This document shows positions 1-7,792 of a stretch of DNA of 64,000 nt, in pieces. Each line of letters starts with the position of its first letter. The first letter of the stretch is position 1. This DNA is from DASSKK01 sp035690495. Lineage in GTDB: Bacteria; Actinomycetota; Actinomycetes; Propionibacteriales; Nocardioidaceae. The notes below the pieces were generated by a model that saw only the letters and a list, made by a program, of their open reading frames with translations, did not search any database and was not told the DNA's origin. Location: assembly GCA_035690495.1 (NCBI GenBank), contig DASSKK010000002.1, positions 27,345 through 91,344 on the forward strand, read 5' to 3'. The translations under genes were made by a program, and so were the position numbers.

Positions 1-49
1 TGATCGCGGAGTCGAAGTCGGGGCCTGCCACGACAACGAAGGGTACGCG

Positions 50-898
50 TCAGGCCAGTTCCTCGCGCAGCTGCCTCATGATCCGCGAGAGCACCCGCGA
101 GACCTGCATCTGGGTGACTCCGATGTCGCGGGCGATCTGCTCCTGCGTCCAGCCCTCGAAGAACCGCAGCTCCAGGACACGACGGTCACGTGTGCTGAGC
201 CGCCGCACGACCGGCGCAAGCAGCACGCGGGCTTCGGCGGCGTCGAATCCGGACTCGTCGTCGCACATCAGCTCGCCCAGCGTCGCCACCTCGCTCTCCC
301 CCACCGGCAGGTCCAGGGACGTCGGTGTGAAGCAGCCGTCGGCGGCAAGTGCCTCGATGACCTCGTGCACGTCCACGTCGAGGAAGTCGGCGACCTCGCT
401 GGGCCGCGGCGAGCGCCCCTTCGCCTGGGTGAGCTCGGCGGTGACCGAGGCGATCCGGGCCTGCAGCTCCTGGACCCGGCGCGGCGGGCGCACCGCCCAG
501 CCGAAGTCACGGAAGTAGCGCTTCACCTCACCGCTGATGGTGGGCACGGCGTAACCGACGAAGTCCCCACCCCGGCTGGCGTCGAACCCGCGCACAGCCT
601 TGACCAGGCCCAGGTAGGCGGCCTGCGCAAGGTCGTCATTGGAGATCCCACGATGTCGGTAGCGCCTCGCGATCGACTCGGCGATTCCCATGTTGAGCAT
701 CACGACCTGGTCGCGCAGCCGCTCGGCACGATCCGACGCTCCGGTCAACGCCAGGTGTGCTATCTCCTCGAACAGGCTGGCGGTCTTCGCCGCGCGGTCG
801 CTGGAGCGTTCACTCGCCTCGCGGGTTCCCGATGGTGCGCCAGATGCCTGCGCTCGCGGTGGGGGCCGGCGGTCCATAGCTGTTCGAATCACCATCAT
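50..898 (-). CDS. SigB/SigF-family RNA polymerase sigma factor
   Basis: Alternative sigma factor of the actinobacterial SigF/SigB type, about 282 residues. Region 2 is clear (HRGISNDDLAQAAYLGLVKA, then a GEVKRYFRDFGW stretch), region 3 follows, and region 4 ends in a helix-turn-helix (WTQEQIARDIGVTQMQVSR). Several starts are possible: ATG at 898 or 895, or GTG at 892, which has the best spacing to an AAGGGG ribosome site; the longer TTG-started form is unlikely. It lies 115 bases behind the Tad pilus operon on the same strand, so it may be read through from it. No anti-sigma or anti-anti-sigma gene is visible, although such partners often sit beside this family. Family call is firm; regulon unknown. 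Confidence 0.88.
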   Translation of the reverse strand: MMVIRTAMDRRPPPRAQASGAPSGTREASERSSDRAAKTASLFEEIAHLALTGASDRAERLRDQVVMLNMGIAESIARRYRHRGISNDDLAQAAYLGLVKAVRGFDASRGGDFVGYAVPTISGEVKRYFRDFGWAVRPPRRVQELQARIASVTAELTQAKGRSPRPSEVADFLDVDVHEVIEALAADGCFTPTSLDLPVGESEVATLGELMCDDESGFDAAEARVLLAPVVRRLSTRDRRVLELRFFEGWTQEQIARDIGVTQMQVSRVLSRIMRQLREELA

Positions 899-1013
899 CC
901 CCTTCAGAGAGGAGAGCAATGGCGCCGTTCTCGACCATCGTCTTCCGATACAAGCACATCGCCCCGCCTACCGCAAGCCGGCACGACCCCACGACCGAGG
1001 CACGATCAGCGGC

Positions 1014-1445
1014 TCAGTCCTCTATCCCCACGATCGATGCGGCGGTGCCGGAGATCACCGGGCGGCGTACCCAGCCGGGCGGGATGATCGGCAGCACCAG
1101 CGGTGCCGCCACGTGGACCACCACCCGGTCCGCCTCTGTGCGAACGGTGTAGCTGAACCCGGGGTAGCGGCTGGCCGCGCCCATGGTCTCCAGGTAGTCG
1201 GCAGCGTATGCGCGAGCGGCATCCGGGTCGATGCGGGCGTGGTCGCCCAGCCCGCCTTGATACACCTGGGCACCCTGTACGCCGTCCGCTGCGGCCAGGG
1301 CGGCACCGTCGGCCAGCGAGTCCAGGCCCTGCCGACGCAGGTACGCCGCGGACGCATCCACGACCACCGCGACCATCAGCAGCGCCACGAGGGCCAGGCC
1401 GACGATCAGCACCGTCGTCTGGCCCGCCTGGTCACGGCGGCTCAT
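1014..1445 (-). CDS. TadG-like pilus assembly protein (Flp operon)
   Basis: Small membrane protein of 143 residues with an N-terminal TadE/G-type segment: a short basic tail (MSRRDQAGQTT) then a hydrophobic helix at about residues 11-33, followed by an extracytoplasmic part containing DGAALAAADGVQGAQVYQGG, a pattern typical of the putative Flp pilus-assembly TadG N-terminal domain. It lacks the long von Willebrand-type C-terminus of full TadG, as is usual for actinobacterial versions. Its start overlaps the stop of the preceding TadE-like gene by four bases (ATGA), so it is translationally coupled and is the last pilus gene of the operon. Confidence 0.8.
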   Translation of the reverse strand: MSRRDQAGQTTVLIVGLALVALLMVAVVVDASAAYLRRQGLDSLADGAALAAADGVQGAQVYQGGLGDHARIDPDAARAYAADYLETMGAASRYPGFSYTVRTEADRVVVHVAAPLVLPIIPPGWVRRPVISGTAASIVGIED

Positions 1446-1900
1446 GGGCGGGCCTCCCGGAACCTGCCGTAGGGGACCTCATGCTCCGCGTCCACGTCGA
1501 TGCTGGGCGTGTCCGCGCCGAGCGCGGTTGGCATCAGCGGCAACGCGACCGGGTAGCCGACGTACACCTCGATCACCGAACCCGGGGTCAGGCACCGGTC
1601 CGGGTCCGGCCGGCAGGTGATCCGGAGCGATCCGTGGCCGTCGAGGTCGAGGCCCTGGTCGGCGAGTGCGACCGCGGCGGCTCGATGAGCCTGCTCACGA
1701 CCGACATCCTGGCTCGGTGCGATCGAGAAAGCGCGCCCTGCTGCACGCGACGCGGCCGTGACCGCGAATGCAGCGCGCTGCACCTCGAACACGGCGAGCA
1801 CGATGTAGACCAGGGGGACCAGCAGCAGGATGGACAGCCACGTGACCTCGATCAGCGCCGTGCCGCGGTCGTCACGGGGCCCTTCTGCGAATCGGATCAC
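1442..1900 (-). CDS. TadE-like pseudopilin
   Basis: 152-residue protein beginning with GTG at 1900. A short polar leader ending in DRGTALIEVTWLS runs into one long transmembrane helix (about residues 21-45), the layout of TadE-family minor pilins, including the conserved G-x-A-x-x-E arrangement around the helix start. The extracellular part has a Cys pair (TCRPDPDRC) that could form a disulfide. The GTG start overlaps the previous gene's TGA by four bases (GTGA) and its own stop overlaps tadG, so three small pilin-like genes are coupled in series. A longer upstream reading frame exists but lies over the neighbouring gene and is not supported. Confidence 0.8.
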   Translation of the reverse strand: MIRFAEGPRDDRGTALIEVTWLSILLLVPLVYIVLAVFEVQRAAFAVTAASRAAGRAFSIAPSQDVGREQAHRAAAVALADQGLDLDGHGSLRITCRPDPDRCLTPGSVIEVYVGYPVALPLMPTALGADTPSIDVDAEHEVPYGRFREARP

Positions 1901-2298
1901 GGCGCGACCTCCTCGACGGCGTGGCCGTTGACCTCCAGCCGTACTGCCGGACCCCACAGGCCGAGAGGAGGCACCTCCGCAACCACCTCGACCCGTACGC
2001 CTGGCGCACCGCGGACCGTCTCGGGCTCTGCGCTGATCTGGCTGGCGAACCGTGCGGCCAGTGCACCCGAGATCTGCCGGCGGGTCTCCTCCACACCGGC
2101 CGACAGCGGTCGGTCGACGGTCGCGGCGTACCGCGCTCCCTCCGAGGCAGCGGCGGTGAGCGTGTTGCGCACGAACAGCACGAGCGCGACCTGGAGGATG
2201 CCCAGGAACAAGGGCACCAGCACCACGAGCACCAGGACGAAGTCGACCACCGCCGCCCCGCGCTCGGGCCCGCCGCGCCGTACCCGACGTCGGCGCAC
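1897..2298 (-). CDS. TadE-like pseudopilin
   Basis: 133 residues. An Arg-rich N-terminus (MRRRRVRRGGPERG) is followed by AAVVDFVLVLVVLVPLFLGI, a classic TadE helix, and then by the TAAASEGARYAA motif characteristic of TadE pseudopilins. The remaining 75 residues are predicted to be outside the membrane. It starts three bases after the small pilin-like gene ends and overlaps the next TadE-like gene by four bases. In Tad systems such proteins are minor pilins that help start or anchor Flp fibres; this role is inferred from the family. Confidence 0.85.
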   Translation of the reverse strand: MRRRRVRRGGPERGAAVVDFVLVLVVLVPLFLGILQVALVLFVRNTLTAAASEGARYAATVDRPLSAGVEETRRQISGALAARFASQISAEPETVRGAPGVRVEVVAEVPPLGLWGPAVRLEVNGHAVEEVAP

Positions 2299-2301
2299 GG
2301 C

Positions 2302-2499
2302 TCAACCCTTGACGGAGCTGAGCGCGTCCTTCAGCAGCTGTGCCAGCTCGGGACCGGCGATCGCCCAGAGGGCCGCGACGAGGCCGGCGGTCATCACGGT
2401 CACCAGCACCCACCCTGGCACGTCACCGCGCTCGGACTCGCGCTCCTGACGAAGCAGATGGGCCGCCCACGCCATTGCGGCGACGAACATTGCGGACAT
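2302..2499 (-). CDS. Small Flp-pilin-like membrane protein
   Basis: 65-residue protein with a GGGGGG ribosome site just upstream of ATG at 2499. Residues 1-26 are polar to mildly hydrophobic (ending ERESERGDVPG), followed by one helix (WVLVTVMTAGLVAALWAIAG) and a short amphipathic tail. Size, single helix and position between tadC and the tadE genes are those of the Flp pilin, which otherwise is not seen in this operon. It does not show the usual prepilin cleavage pattern (Gly followed by a Glu at position 5 of the helix), so it could be a divergent pilin or a small assembly factor. Confidence 0.65.
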   Translation of the reverse strand: MSAMFVAAMAWAAHLLRQERESERGDVPGWVLVTVMTAGLVAALWAIAGPELAQLLKDALSSVKG

Positions 2500-2530
2500 G
2501 CGATCCCCCCTCGGGGTTGGAATCTCTCTA

Positions 2531-2558
2531 CCTTTGTCATGGCAACCTTTGTCATGGC
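2531..2558. repeat. 13-base direct duplication at the tadC stop codon
   Basis: CCTTTGTCATGGC occurs at 2531-2543 and again at 2546-2558, a 15-base period. The inner copy contains the tadC stop codon, the outer copy lies in the 52-base gap before the small pilin gene. It looks like a local slippage duplication. Confidence 0.7.
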
Positions 2559-3487
2559 GTCACCAGATGGAGGCCGACGACACCTGGCCAGAACGCGAAC
2601 AGCACCGTGACCGGAAGGACGAGGAAGACCACCGGCACCATCATCGCGACCTCCTTGCGCGCGCCCGCTTCGATCAGGGCCCGCCTGCCTGCCTCACGTA
2701 CGTCGGCCGCCTGCGACTGCAGGACTTCGGCCAACGGGGTGCCTCGCTCGAGCGCGACGGCCATACCCTCCGCGAAGCGGGACACGACCGGAACACCGGA
2801 GCGGTTGGCCAGACCGTCCAGTGCACGTGTCACCGGTGTCCCCGTGCGGATCTCGGACAACACCCGCGAAAGGTCGACGGCCAGCTCCCCGTGGGAACGC
2901 CGTACCACTCGTTCGAGGGCACCCACCGGCCCCTCTCCCGCACTCACCGACAGCGCGAGCAGCTCAGCGACGGTGGGAAACTCTGCGAGGATCTCCCTCT
3001 CCCGGGCCGCCACCTGCGCGGTCAGCCGGTTCTCCCGCAACAGCACGCCGAACACGAAGGCGACGACGCACAGGACCAGCAGGGGAACGGTCCGTCCCGG
3101 CGAGCGCCAGGCCAGCGCCAAGGACAGGGCCGCCGCGGCCGCGAAGCCGATCAGTCCCCACAGCAGTTGCTGGATGCGGAAGTCGTGGACGCTCAGCTGA
3201 AGGTTCGCCCGGTCCAGCCGCCTGCGGATCGACGTCGCGCCGCCCAGCACCCGTTCCAGCGAGTTCGCTCCGGCCTGCATCAGAGGCCCGACCAGCGCAC
3301 CGAACGCGCCGGAAGACCCAGGCGCGGAGATCGGGATGCGCGGCGAAGGCTGCGGGAGATCGCGCACGTAGGGAAGCACCCGCGCGGAGAGCTGCGGCCG
3401 ACGGAGCGCGGCCATGCGACCGGCGGTGACCAGAACACCCACCGCGAACATCGCACCGAGCAGGGCTCCCCAGAAGGTGAGGGTCAT
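2552..3487 (-). CDS. tadC: TadC-like type II/IV secretion inner-membrane protein
   Basis: 311-residue integral membrane protein of the T2SSF (GspF-like) family. An N-terminal membrane helix (residues 2-22) is followed by a linker, two helices near residues 95-130, the cytoplasmic T2SSF helical domain (EILAEFPTVAELLALSVSAG, then ALERVVRRSHGELAVDLSRV) and two C-terminal helices ending VVFLVLPVTVLFAFWPGVVG. ATG at 3487 overlaps the tadB stop by four bases (ATGA), which fixes the start against a longer in-frame alternative. With TadB it would form the inner-membrane platform on which the TadA ATPase acts. Confidence 0.9.
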   Translation of the reverse strand: MTLTFWGALLGAMFAVGVLVTAGRMAALRRPQLSARVLPYVRDLPQPSPRIPISAPGSSGAFGALVGPLMQAGANSLERVLGGATSIRRRLDRANLQLSVHDFRIQQLLWGLIGFAAAAALSLALAWRSPGRTVPLLVLCVVAFVFGVLLRENRLTAQVAAREREILAEFPTVAELLALSVSAGEGPVGALERVVRRSHGELAVDLSRVLSEIRTGTPVTRALDGLANRSGVPVVSRFAEGMAVALERGTPLAEVLQSQAADVREAGRRALIEAGARKEVAMMVPVVFLVLPVTVLFAFWPGVVGLHLVTP

Positions 3488-4338
3488 GAGAGCATCCGCC
3501 GTTCGGTCGGCAGACGGCCGATCCGCACCATCAGAAGGTAGGCCACCACGCTGACGACGCCGCCGACCACGAGCACGACCGCCCCGGTGGGTGAGGCGTA
3601 ACGCGAGATCACCTCGTGCTGGAACGACAGCATCAGCAGCACCAGCCACGGAGCCGCGACGGCAAGTCGCGCGCCGTTGACGGTCCACGCCTGCCGCGAC
3701 TCGAGCTCCGACCGCGTCCGCGCGTCCTCACGCAGGAACCGAGACAGGTTGCGCAGCAGACTCCCCAGCTCGCCACCACCCACTTCGCGCGCCACACGAA
3801 GGCCCTCGACCACCCGATCTCCGACCGGGTCGGCGAGCCGGAGCTTCAACCGGTCCAGGCTCTCCCCGAACCGTCCGGTGACCTGGTAGTCGGAGGAGAA
3901 GGCGACGAACGCCGGACGCAGCGGCTCAGGACCACGATGGCCGAGTCCGATCAGTGCCTCCGGCAAGGACAGCCCCGCCCGGACCGCGGAGGCGAGATTG
4001 TCGACCGCTTCCGGCCACACCTCGGCGAACTCACGCTGCCGCCTGCGTGCCCGGGCGACGAGCACGGCGAAGGGCAGATAGCCACCGATGACTGCGAAGG
4101 CCACCGCGACCGTCGGCGTGCGGGACACCACCTGCACGACCAGAAAGGCGACGACGGCCGCGACGAGCGAGACGACACGGATGCCCGAAACCGACGTGGA
4201 CGACATGCCGGCCTGGTCGAGCAGCTCCCGGACCCGTCCTGGTCGTCGGGCGACGGGCCTGGGCGAGCGGCGGGCCGTCAGGCACAGCCAGATCAGGAGG
4301 AGCCCCGTGCCTGTTCCCAGGCCGATCAACGCGCCCAC
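3484..4338 (-). CDS. tadB: TadB-like type II/IV secretion inner-membrane protein
   Basis: 284 residues, GTG start one base after the tadA stop. N-terminal helix (residues 2-20), two central helices (about 55-90), a T2SSF domain (AEVWPEAVDNLASAVRAGLS, a hallmark start of the TadB domain) and two helices at the C-terminus. Paired with TadC it makes the platform of the Flp pilus machine. The tight tadA-tadB-tadC spacing is typical of complete Tad operons. Confidence 0.9.
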   Translation of the reverse strand: MGALIGLGTGTGLLLIWLCLTARRSPRPVARRPGRVRELLDQAGMSSTSVSGIRVVSLVAAVVAFLVVQVVSRTPTVAVAFAVIGGYLPFAVLVARARRRQREFAEVWPEAVDNLASAVRAGLSLPEALIGLGHRGPEPLRPAFVAFSSDYQVTGRFGESLDRLKLRLADPVGDRVVEGLRVAREVGGGELGSLLRNLSRFLREDARTRSELESRQAWTVNGARLAVAAPWLVLLMLSFQHEVISRYASPTGAVVLVVGGVVSVVAYLLMVRIGRLPTERRMLS

Positions 4339-4339
4339 G

Positions 4340-5593
4340 TCAGCACTGCCTCCCGAGCAGGTTGCTCAGGTCGATGCCCGCGCGGTCGAATCTCTCCGGT
4401 CGCGGCGGCACACCCTGGGCCCGCACCAACCGTCCGTCGACTCGTGCGAAGACGGTCTCGGTCTCTATGGTGTCGTTCTCGACTCGGCCGGGAACCGCGA
4501 CGACTTCCTCGACGCGTCGTACGCCGTCGTGGTCGATGCCAAGATGCACCACCAGATCCACCGACGCGGCAACCGTGGGGACCACGAACCGGGCGGAGAT
4601 GTTCTCTCCTGCCAGCAGGGGGAGCGTGCACATCTTGACCAGCGCCTCGCGCGCGCTGTTGGCGTGCAGGGACGCCATCCCAGGCAGGCCGGCATTGAGC
4701 GCGAGCAGCAGGTCCAGGCACTCCTCGGCCCTGACCTCGCCGACGATCACGCGCGACGGTCGCATCCGCAGGCTCTCCTTGACGAGCTCACGCAGCCGGA
4801 TCTCGCCGGTTCCCTCCAGCCCACTTTGCCGGGTCTGCATGGCAACCCAGTCGGGGTGGGAGAATCGCAGCTCGAAGACCTCTTCCACCGAGATCACGCG
4901 TTCGCGTCCCGGGATCGCCGCAGCCAGACAGTTCAACATGGTCGTCTTGCCCGCCTGCGTGCCACCGGCGACCACGATGTTCAGACCCGCGACCACCGCG
5001 GCCTCGAGGAACTCCGCGACCTGCTCGGTCAGGCTGCCCAGCGCCACCAGGTCCGCGAGCCGAGCGGCCCGCACGACGAACTTGCGGATGTTCACAGCAC
5101 AGAACCCGCGTGAGATGCCCTCCAGCACGACGTGCAACCGATGACCGTCAGGGAGCATGGCATCGACGAACGGCTGCGACAGGTCGACTCGACGACCGCT
5201 GGACTTCAACATCCGCTCGACCAGCTCGAGCACTTGCGACGGGGTGAGGATCGTGGAAGTCAGCTCGTGCTGGCCGGCGCGCGCCACGAACACCCGGCTC
5301 GGATCGTTGATCCAGACTTCCTCGACGGTCGGATCCTCGAGGTAGCGCTGCAGCGGACCGAAGCCGGCGACCCGGGCGACGAGCTCTTCGACCACGGCAT
5401 CCTGGTCGTCGACCGGGAGGACCGCACCGGTGAGACTGCGCTGGTCATGGGCGGCCACGACGGAGCGGGCGAGGGCGCGCACGGTCGAGGCATCGCGCTG
5501 CGGATCGACCCCCTGGGCGCGGACCTCCGTGCGCAAGGCGTCGTCGAGACTGTCGATCAGCTCGTCGCGCGCATCGGCATATGTCAGGCTCAT
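4340..5593 (-). CDS. tadA: TadA/CpaF-family pilus assembly ATPase
   Basis: 417-residue secretion ATPase that powers Flp pilus assembly. The Walker A loop is GGTQAGKTT (residues 210-218), preceded by the CpaF-type N-terminal domain with EEVWINDPSRVFV near residue 91. Downstream are an Asp-box-like VEEVFELRFSHPDWV, the Walker B region SLRMRPSRVIVGEVRAEECLD and the HANSAREAL motif of VirB11-like ATPases. Start at 5593 has GGCGGGGG three bases upstream. It is the first gene of the pilus operon; no TadZ or RcpC is in this operon, but candidates lie at 18230-20229. Confidence 0.93.
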   Translation of the reverse strand: MSLTYADARDELIDSLDDALRTEVRAQGVDPQRDASTVRALARSVVAAHDQRSLTGAVLPVDDQDAVVEELVARVAGFGPLQRYLEDPTVEEVWINDPSRVFVARAGQHELTSTILTPSQVLELVERMLKSSGRRVDLSQPFVDAMLPDGHRLHVVLEGISRGFCAVNIRKFVVRAARLADLVALGSLTEQVAEFLEAAVVAGLNIVVAGGTQAGKTTMLNCLAAAIPGRERVISVEEVFELRFSHPDWVAMQTRQSGLEGTGEIRLRELVKESLRMRPSRVIVGEVRAEECLDLLLALNAGLPGMASLHANSAREALVKMCTLPLLAGENISARFVVPTVAASVDLVVHLGIDHDGVRRVEEVVAVPGRVENDTIETETVFARVDGRLVRAQGVPPRPERFDRAGIDLSNLLGRQC

Positions 5594-5860
5594 GAACCCC
5601 CGCCTTGAACTCGGTTCGGCCGCTTCCCGATCTTGTCCACATGCGAGGCGGGAGGGAACCCCCTGAGCGCAATCTGTGGAGAGCGGTACAGATGAGGCAC
5701 CAGGGGCAATTCACCGACCGGAAGATTTACCACACAGAGGTTTGCGATGCCCGCCGATGGGCATTGTCGCAAGGCACGTCCTCAGCCGAACCCGCCGTCT
5801 CTCGGGAACGGCGGGTCCTCGGACTCGATTCCGTTCCCCAGCCCGCGCCCCGGTCGCCGA
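5594..5860. other. Intergenic region upstream of the tad operon
   Basis: 267 bases between two genes on the minus strand. It holds a DnaA-box-like 9-mer, TTGTCCACA (5633-5641), and a strong imperfect hairpin at 5742-5772: TTGCGATGCCC pairs with GGGCA plus TCGCAA across a 3-base bulge, loop GCCGAT. The hairpin lies just downstream of the LigD polymerase gene and may be its terminator, or an operator for the tad genes. No coding sequence is apparent. Confidence 0.5.
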
Positions 5861-6781
5861 TCAGACGTCGAGCTGGGCACCGAAGATGTCACCCTCGTCG
5901 TCGACACGTCGGAGCACCTGGTCGGCGGTGAGCTGACGCAGCCCATCAGCGTCGTCGCTGTCCTCGGCGCCCTGCTCGATCTCCTCCCAGGTGCGCGGCG
6001 CGGCCACGTAGGGCTTGTCCATTCCGCGCAGGGAGTACGGCGTGATCGTCGTCTTCGACGCGGTGTTCTGGCTCCAGTCGAGGAACACCTTGCCGGCCCG
6101 CCGTGCCTTGGTCATCTGCCAGAGCACCAGGTCGGAATGAGACTCGGTGAGCTGTTTGGCGATCTCGCGGGCCAGGTCGCGCACCTGCTCGCTCGTGAGC
6201 TTGCCGGGCAGTGCGGCGTACAGGTGAAGTCCCTTGCTGCCGCTGGTCACCGGGGCACAGGACAGGCCGCGGTCGTGAAGCCGGTCGCGGACCAGCAGTG
6301 CGACACGGCAGCACTCGTGCAGCCCGGCCGGGGCACCGGGGTCGAGGTCGATCACCAGCCGGTCGGGCTTGGCCGGGCGGCCGGCTCCGCCCACTCTCCA
6401 CTGATGCACGTGCAGCTCGAGGGAAGCCAGGTTGACCAGATAGGTCAGCCCCGCGAGATCGTCTACCAACGGGAATTCGACACTGCCGCCGCCGCTGCCC
6501 CCGCTGCGCGACCCGGTCGAGGGGACCCTCACAGAACGCAGCCATGACGGCGTGCCAGCAGGCAGGTTCTTCTCGAAGAACCTGCCTGACTCGGTGCCGT
6601 CCGGCCAGCGGATCCGGGTGACCGCCCGGCCCGCCAGGTGCGGCAGCAGGACGGGAGCGATCTGCGCGTAGTAGTGCAGCACCTCCCCCTTGGTGGTGCC
6701 GCTGAGCGGATAGAGCACCTTGTCGAGGTGGGAGATGGTCAGTGTCCTCCCGGCAGCGTCGACCCGTACGTCGTCAGCCAT
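5861..6781 (-). CDS. ligD-Pol: LigD-type polymerase/primase domain protein
   Basis: 306-residue stand-alone polymerase domain of the LigD NHEJ system (archaeo-eukaryotic primase fold). Seen: an N-terminal LSHxDKVLYP-like segment (ISHLDKVLYPLSGTTKGEV), FFEKNLPAGTPSW, the catalytic metal-binding DLDP at about residue 145, the nucleotide-binding TSGSKGLHLY and the C-terminal VFLDWSQN. The enzyme adds ribo- or deoxynucleotides at double-strand break ends before ligation. Its start overlaps the stop of the ligase gene by eight bases. In mycobacteria these domains are fused in one LigD with a nuclease domain; here polymerase and ligase are separate and no nuclease is seen. Confidence 0.93.
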   Translation of the reverse strand: MADDVRVDAAGRTLTISHLDKVLYPLSGTTKGEVLHYYAQIAPVLLPHLAGRAVTRIRWPDGTESGRFFEKNLPAGTPSWLRSVRVPSTGSRSGGSGGGSVEFPLVDDLAGLTYLVNLASLELHVHQWRVGGAGRPAKPDRLVIDLDPGAPAGLHECCRVALLVRDRLHDRGLSCAPVTSGSKGLHLYAALPGKLTSEQVRDLAREIAKQLTESHSDLVLWQMTKARRAGKVFLDWSQNTASKTTITPYSLRGMDKPYVAAPRTWEEIEQGAEDSDDADGLRQLTADQVLRRVDDEGDIFGAQLDV

Positions 6782-7718
6782 GGTCCAGCGCTTCGGGAGT
6801 CAGGTCGACACGCAGCCGGTGGAAGCTCGGCTGGCGCAGCCGGTCGCCCGCGGTGACGCCGAGGGAGGTGACGTCGACGACGAGCTCCGGCCGCACCCAC
6901 GTCGTACCCACCGCATCGACGCGCGGCACCTCGTCGGCGAACGGAGAGGCGTCGATGCGCAGGCCCGCGAGCCGCTCGAGCATCGGTGGGCCGGCACGGC
7001 CGCCGAGGCCACTGCCGACCCTTCCGCGGTAGCTCAACCCGTTCGGCCCGGGAGCTCCCACCAGCACCGAGCCCAGCCGGGACATGCTGCCGGTCTCCGA
7101 CCGCCAGCCGCCCACCACGTAGGAGGTGGTGGCCCGGTGCGGGAACTTCAGCCAGTCGGGGCTGCGCTGCCCCGGACGGTACCGCGAGTCCCGCCGCTTG
7201 GACACGACTCCCTCCAGGCCCTGCTGGGCGGTGACCTCCAGCAACATCTGGCCGTCGTCGTAGGTCGGCGGCACCTGCCAAGCCCCGCCGTACGCCTCGG
7301 CCAGCTCGAGCTTCTCCAGCGCGCTCCGACGTTCCACGAGGGGACGACGGGTCAGGTCCGCACCGTCGAGCCGCAGCAGGTCGAAGGCCAGCAGGGTGAC
7401 CGGGTTCGCCGCGGCGAGCCTCGCAGCCTTGCGCCGATCCACCACGTGGATCCGGTCCGCGAGCGCACCGAAGCTCGGGATCCCGCCGGTGAACGCGACC
7501 AGCTCGCCGTCCACGAGCATCGTCGGGCCCGGCCTCGGTCCACCGGGTCCGGCGATCTCCGGGAACGCGGCTGAGACGTCGTTCTCCCTCCGCGAGAAGA
7601 CGTGGATCCGATCCCCGGTGACGTCGACCAACACGCGCATCCCGTCCCACTTCACCTCGTGCCACCAATGCGGCCCGGTGGGCACCACAGTGCCGGGCGT
7701 GGCGAGCATCGGACGCAT
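6774..7718 (-). CDS. ATP-dependent DNA ligase (LigD/LigC-like)
   Basis: 314-residue ATP-dependent DNA ligase. The nucleotidyl-lysine motif I is EVKWDGMR near residue 22, followed by motif III (LVDGELVAF), motif IV (GLEGVVSKRRDSRY) and motif V (WLKFPH), then an OB-fold C-terminal part. ATG at 7718 is chosen because MRPMLATPG is the conserved ligase N-terminus; CAGGAT lies six bases before it, suggesting a leaderless transcript. It is cotranscribed with the LigD-type polymerase gene and divergent from ku, so it is the likely NHEJ sealing enzyme. No separate nuclease domain is present. Confidence 0.92.
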   Translation of the reverse strand: MRPMLATPGTVVPTGPHWWHEVKWDGMRVLVDVTGDRIHVFSRRENDVSAAFPEIAGPGGPRPGPTMLVDGELVAFTGGIPSFGALADRIHVVDRRKAARLAAANPVTLLAFDLLRLDGADLTRRPLVERRSALEKLELAEAYGGAWQVPPTYDDGQMLLEVTAQQGLEGVVSKRRDSRYRPGQRSPDWLKFPHRATTSYVVGGWRSETGSMSRLGSVLVGAPGPNGLSYRGRVGSGLGGRAGPPMLERLAGLRIDASPFADEVPRVDAVGTTWVRPELVVDVTSLGVTAGDRLRQPSFHRLRVDLTPEALDHG

Positions 7719-7792
7719 GACTACATCCTGCCCCCTCGGGTACGTCATCATGGAGGCACTGAGAACCACCGCATCGACGAACGGAGGCTCTG

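Noticed and set aside
1..49. Short coding-like stretch on the minus strand (RVPFVVVAGPDFDSAI)
   Set aside because: Only 16 codons before the window edge, no start codon or ribosome site seen, so not called.
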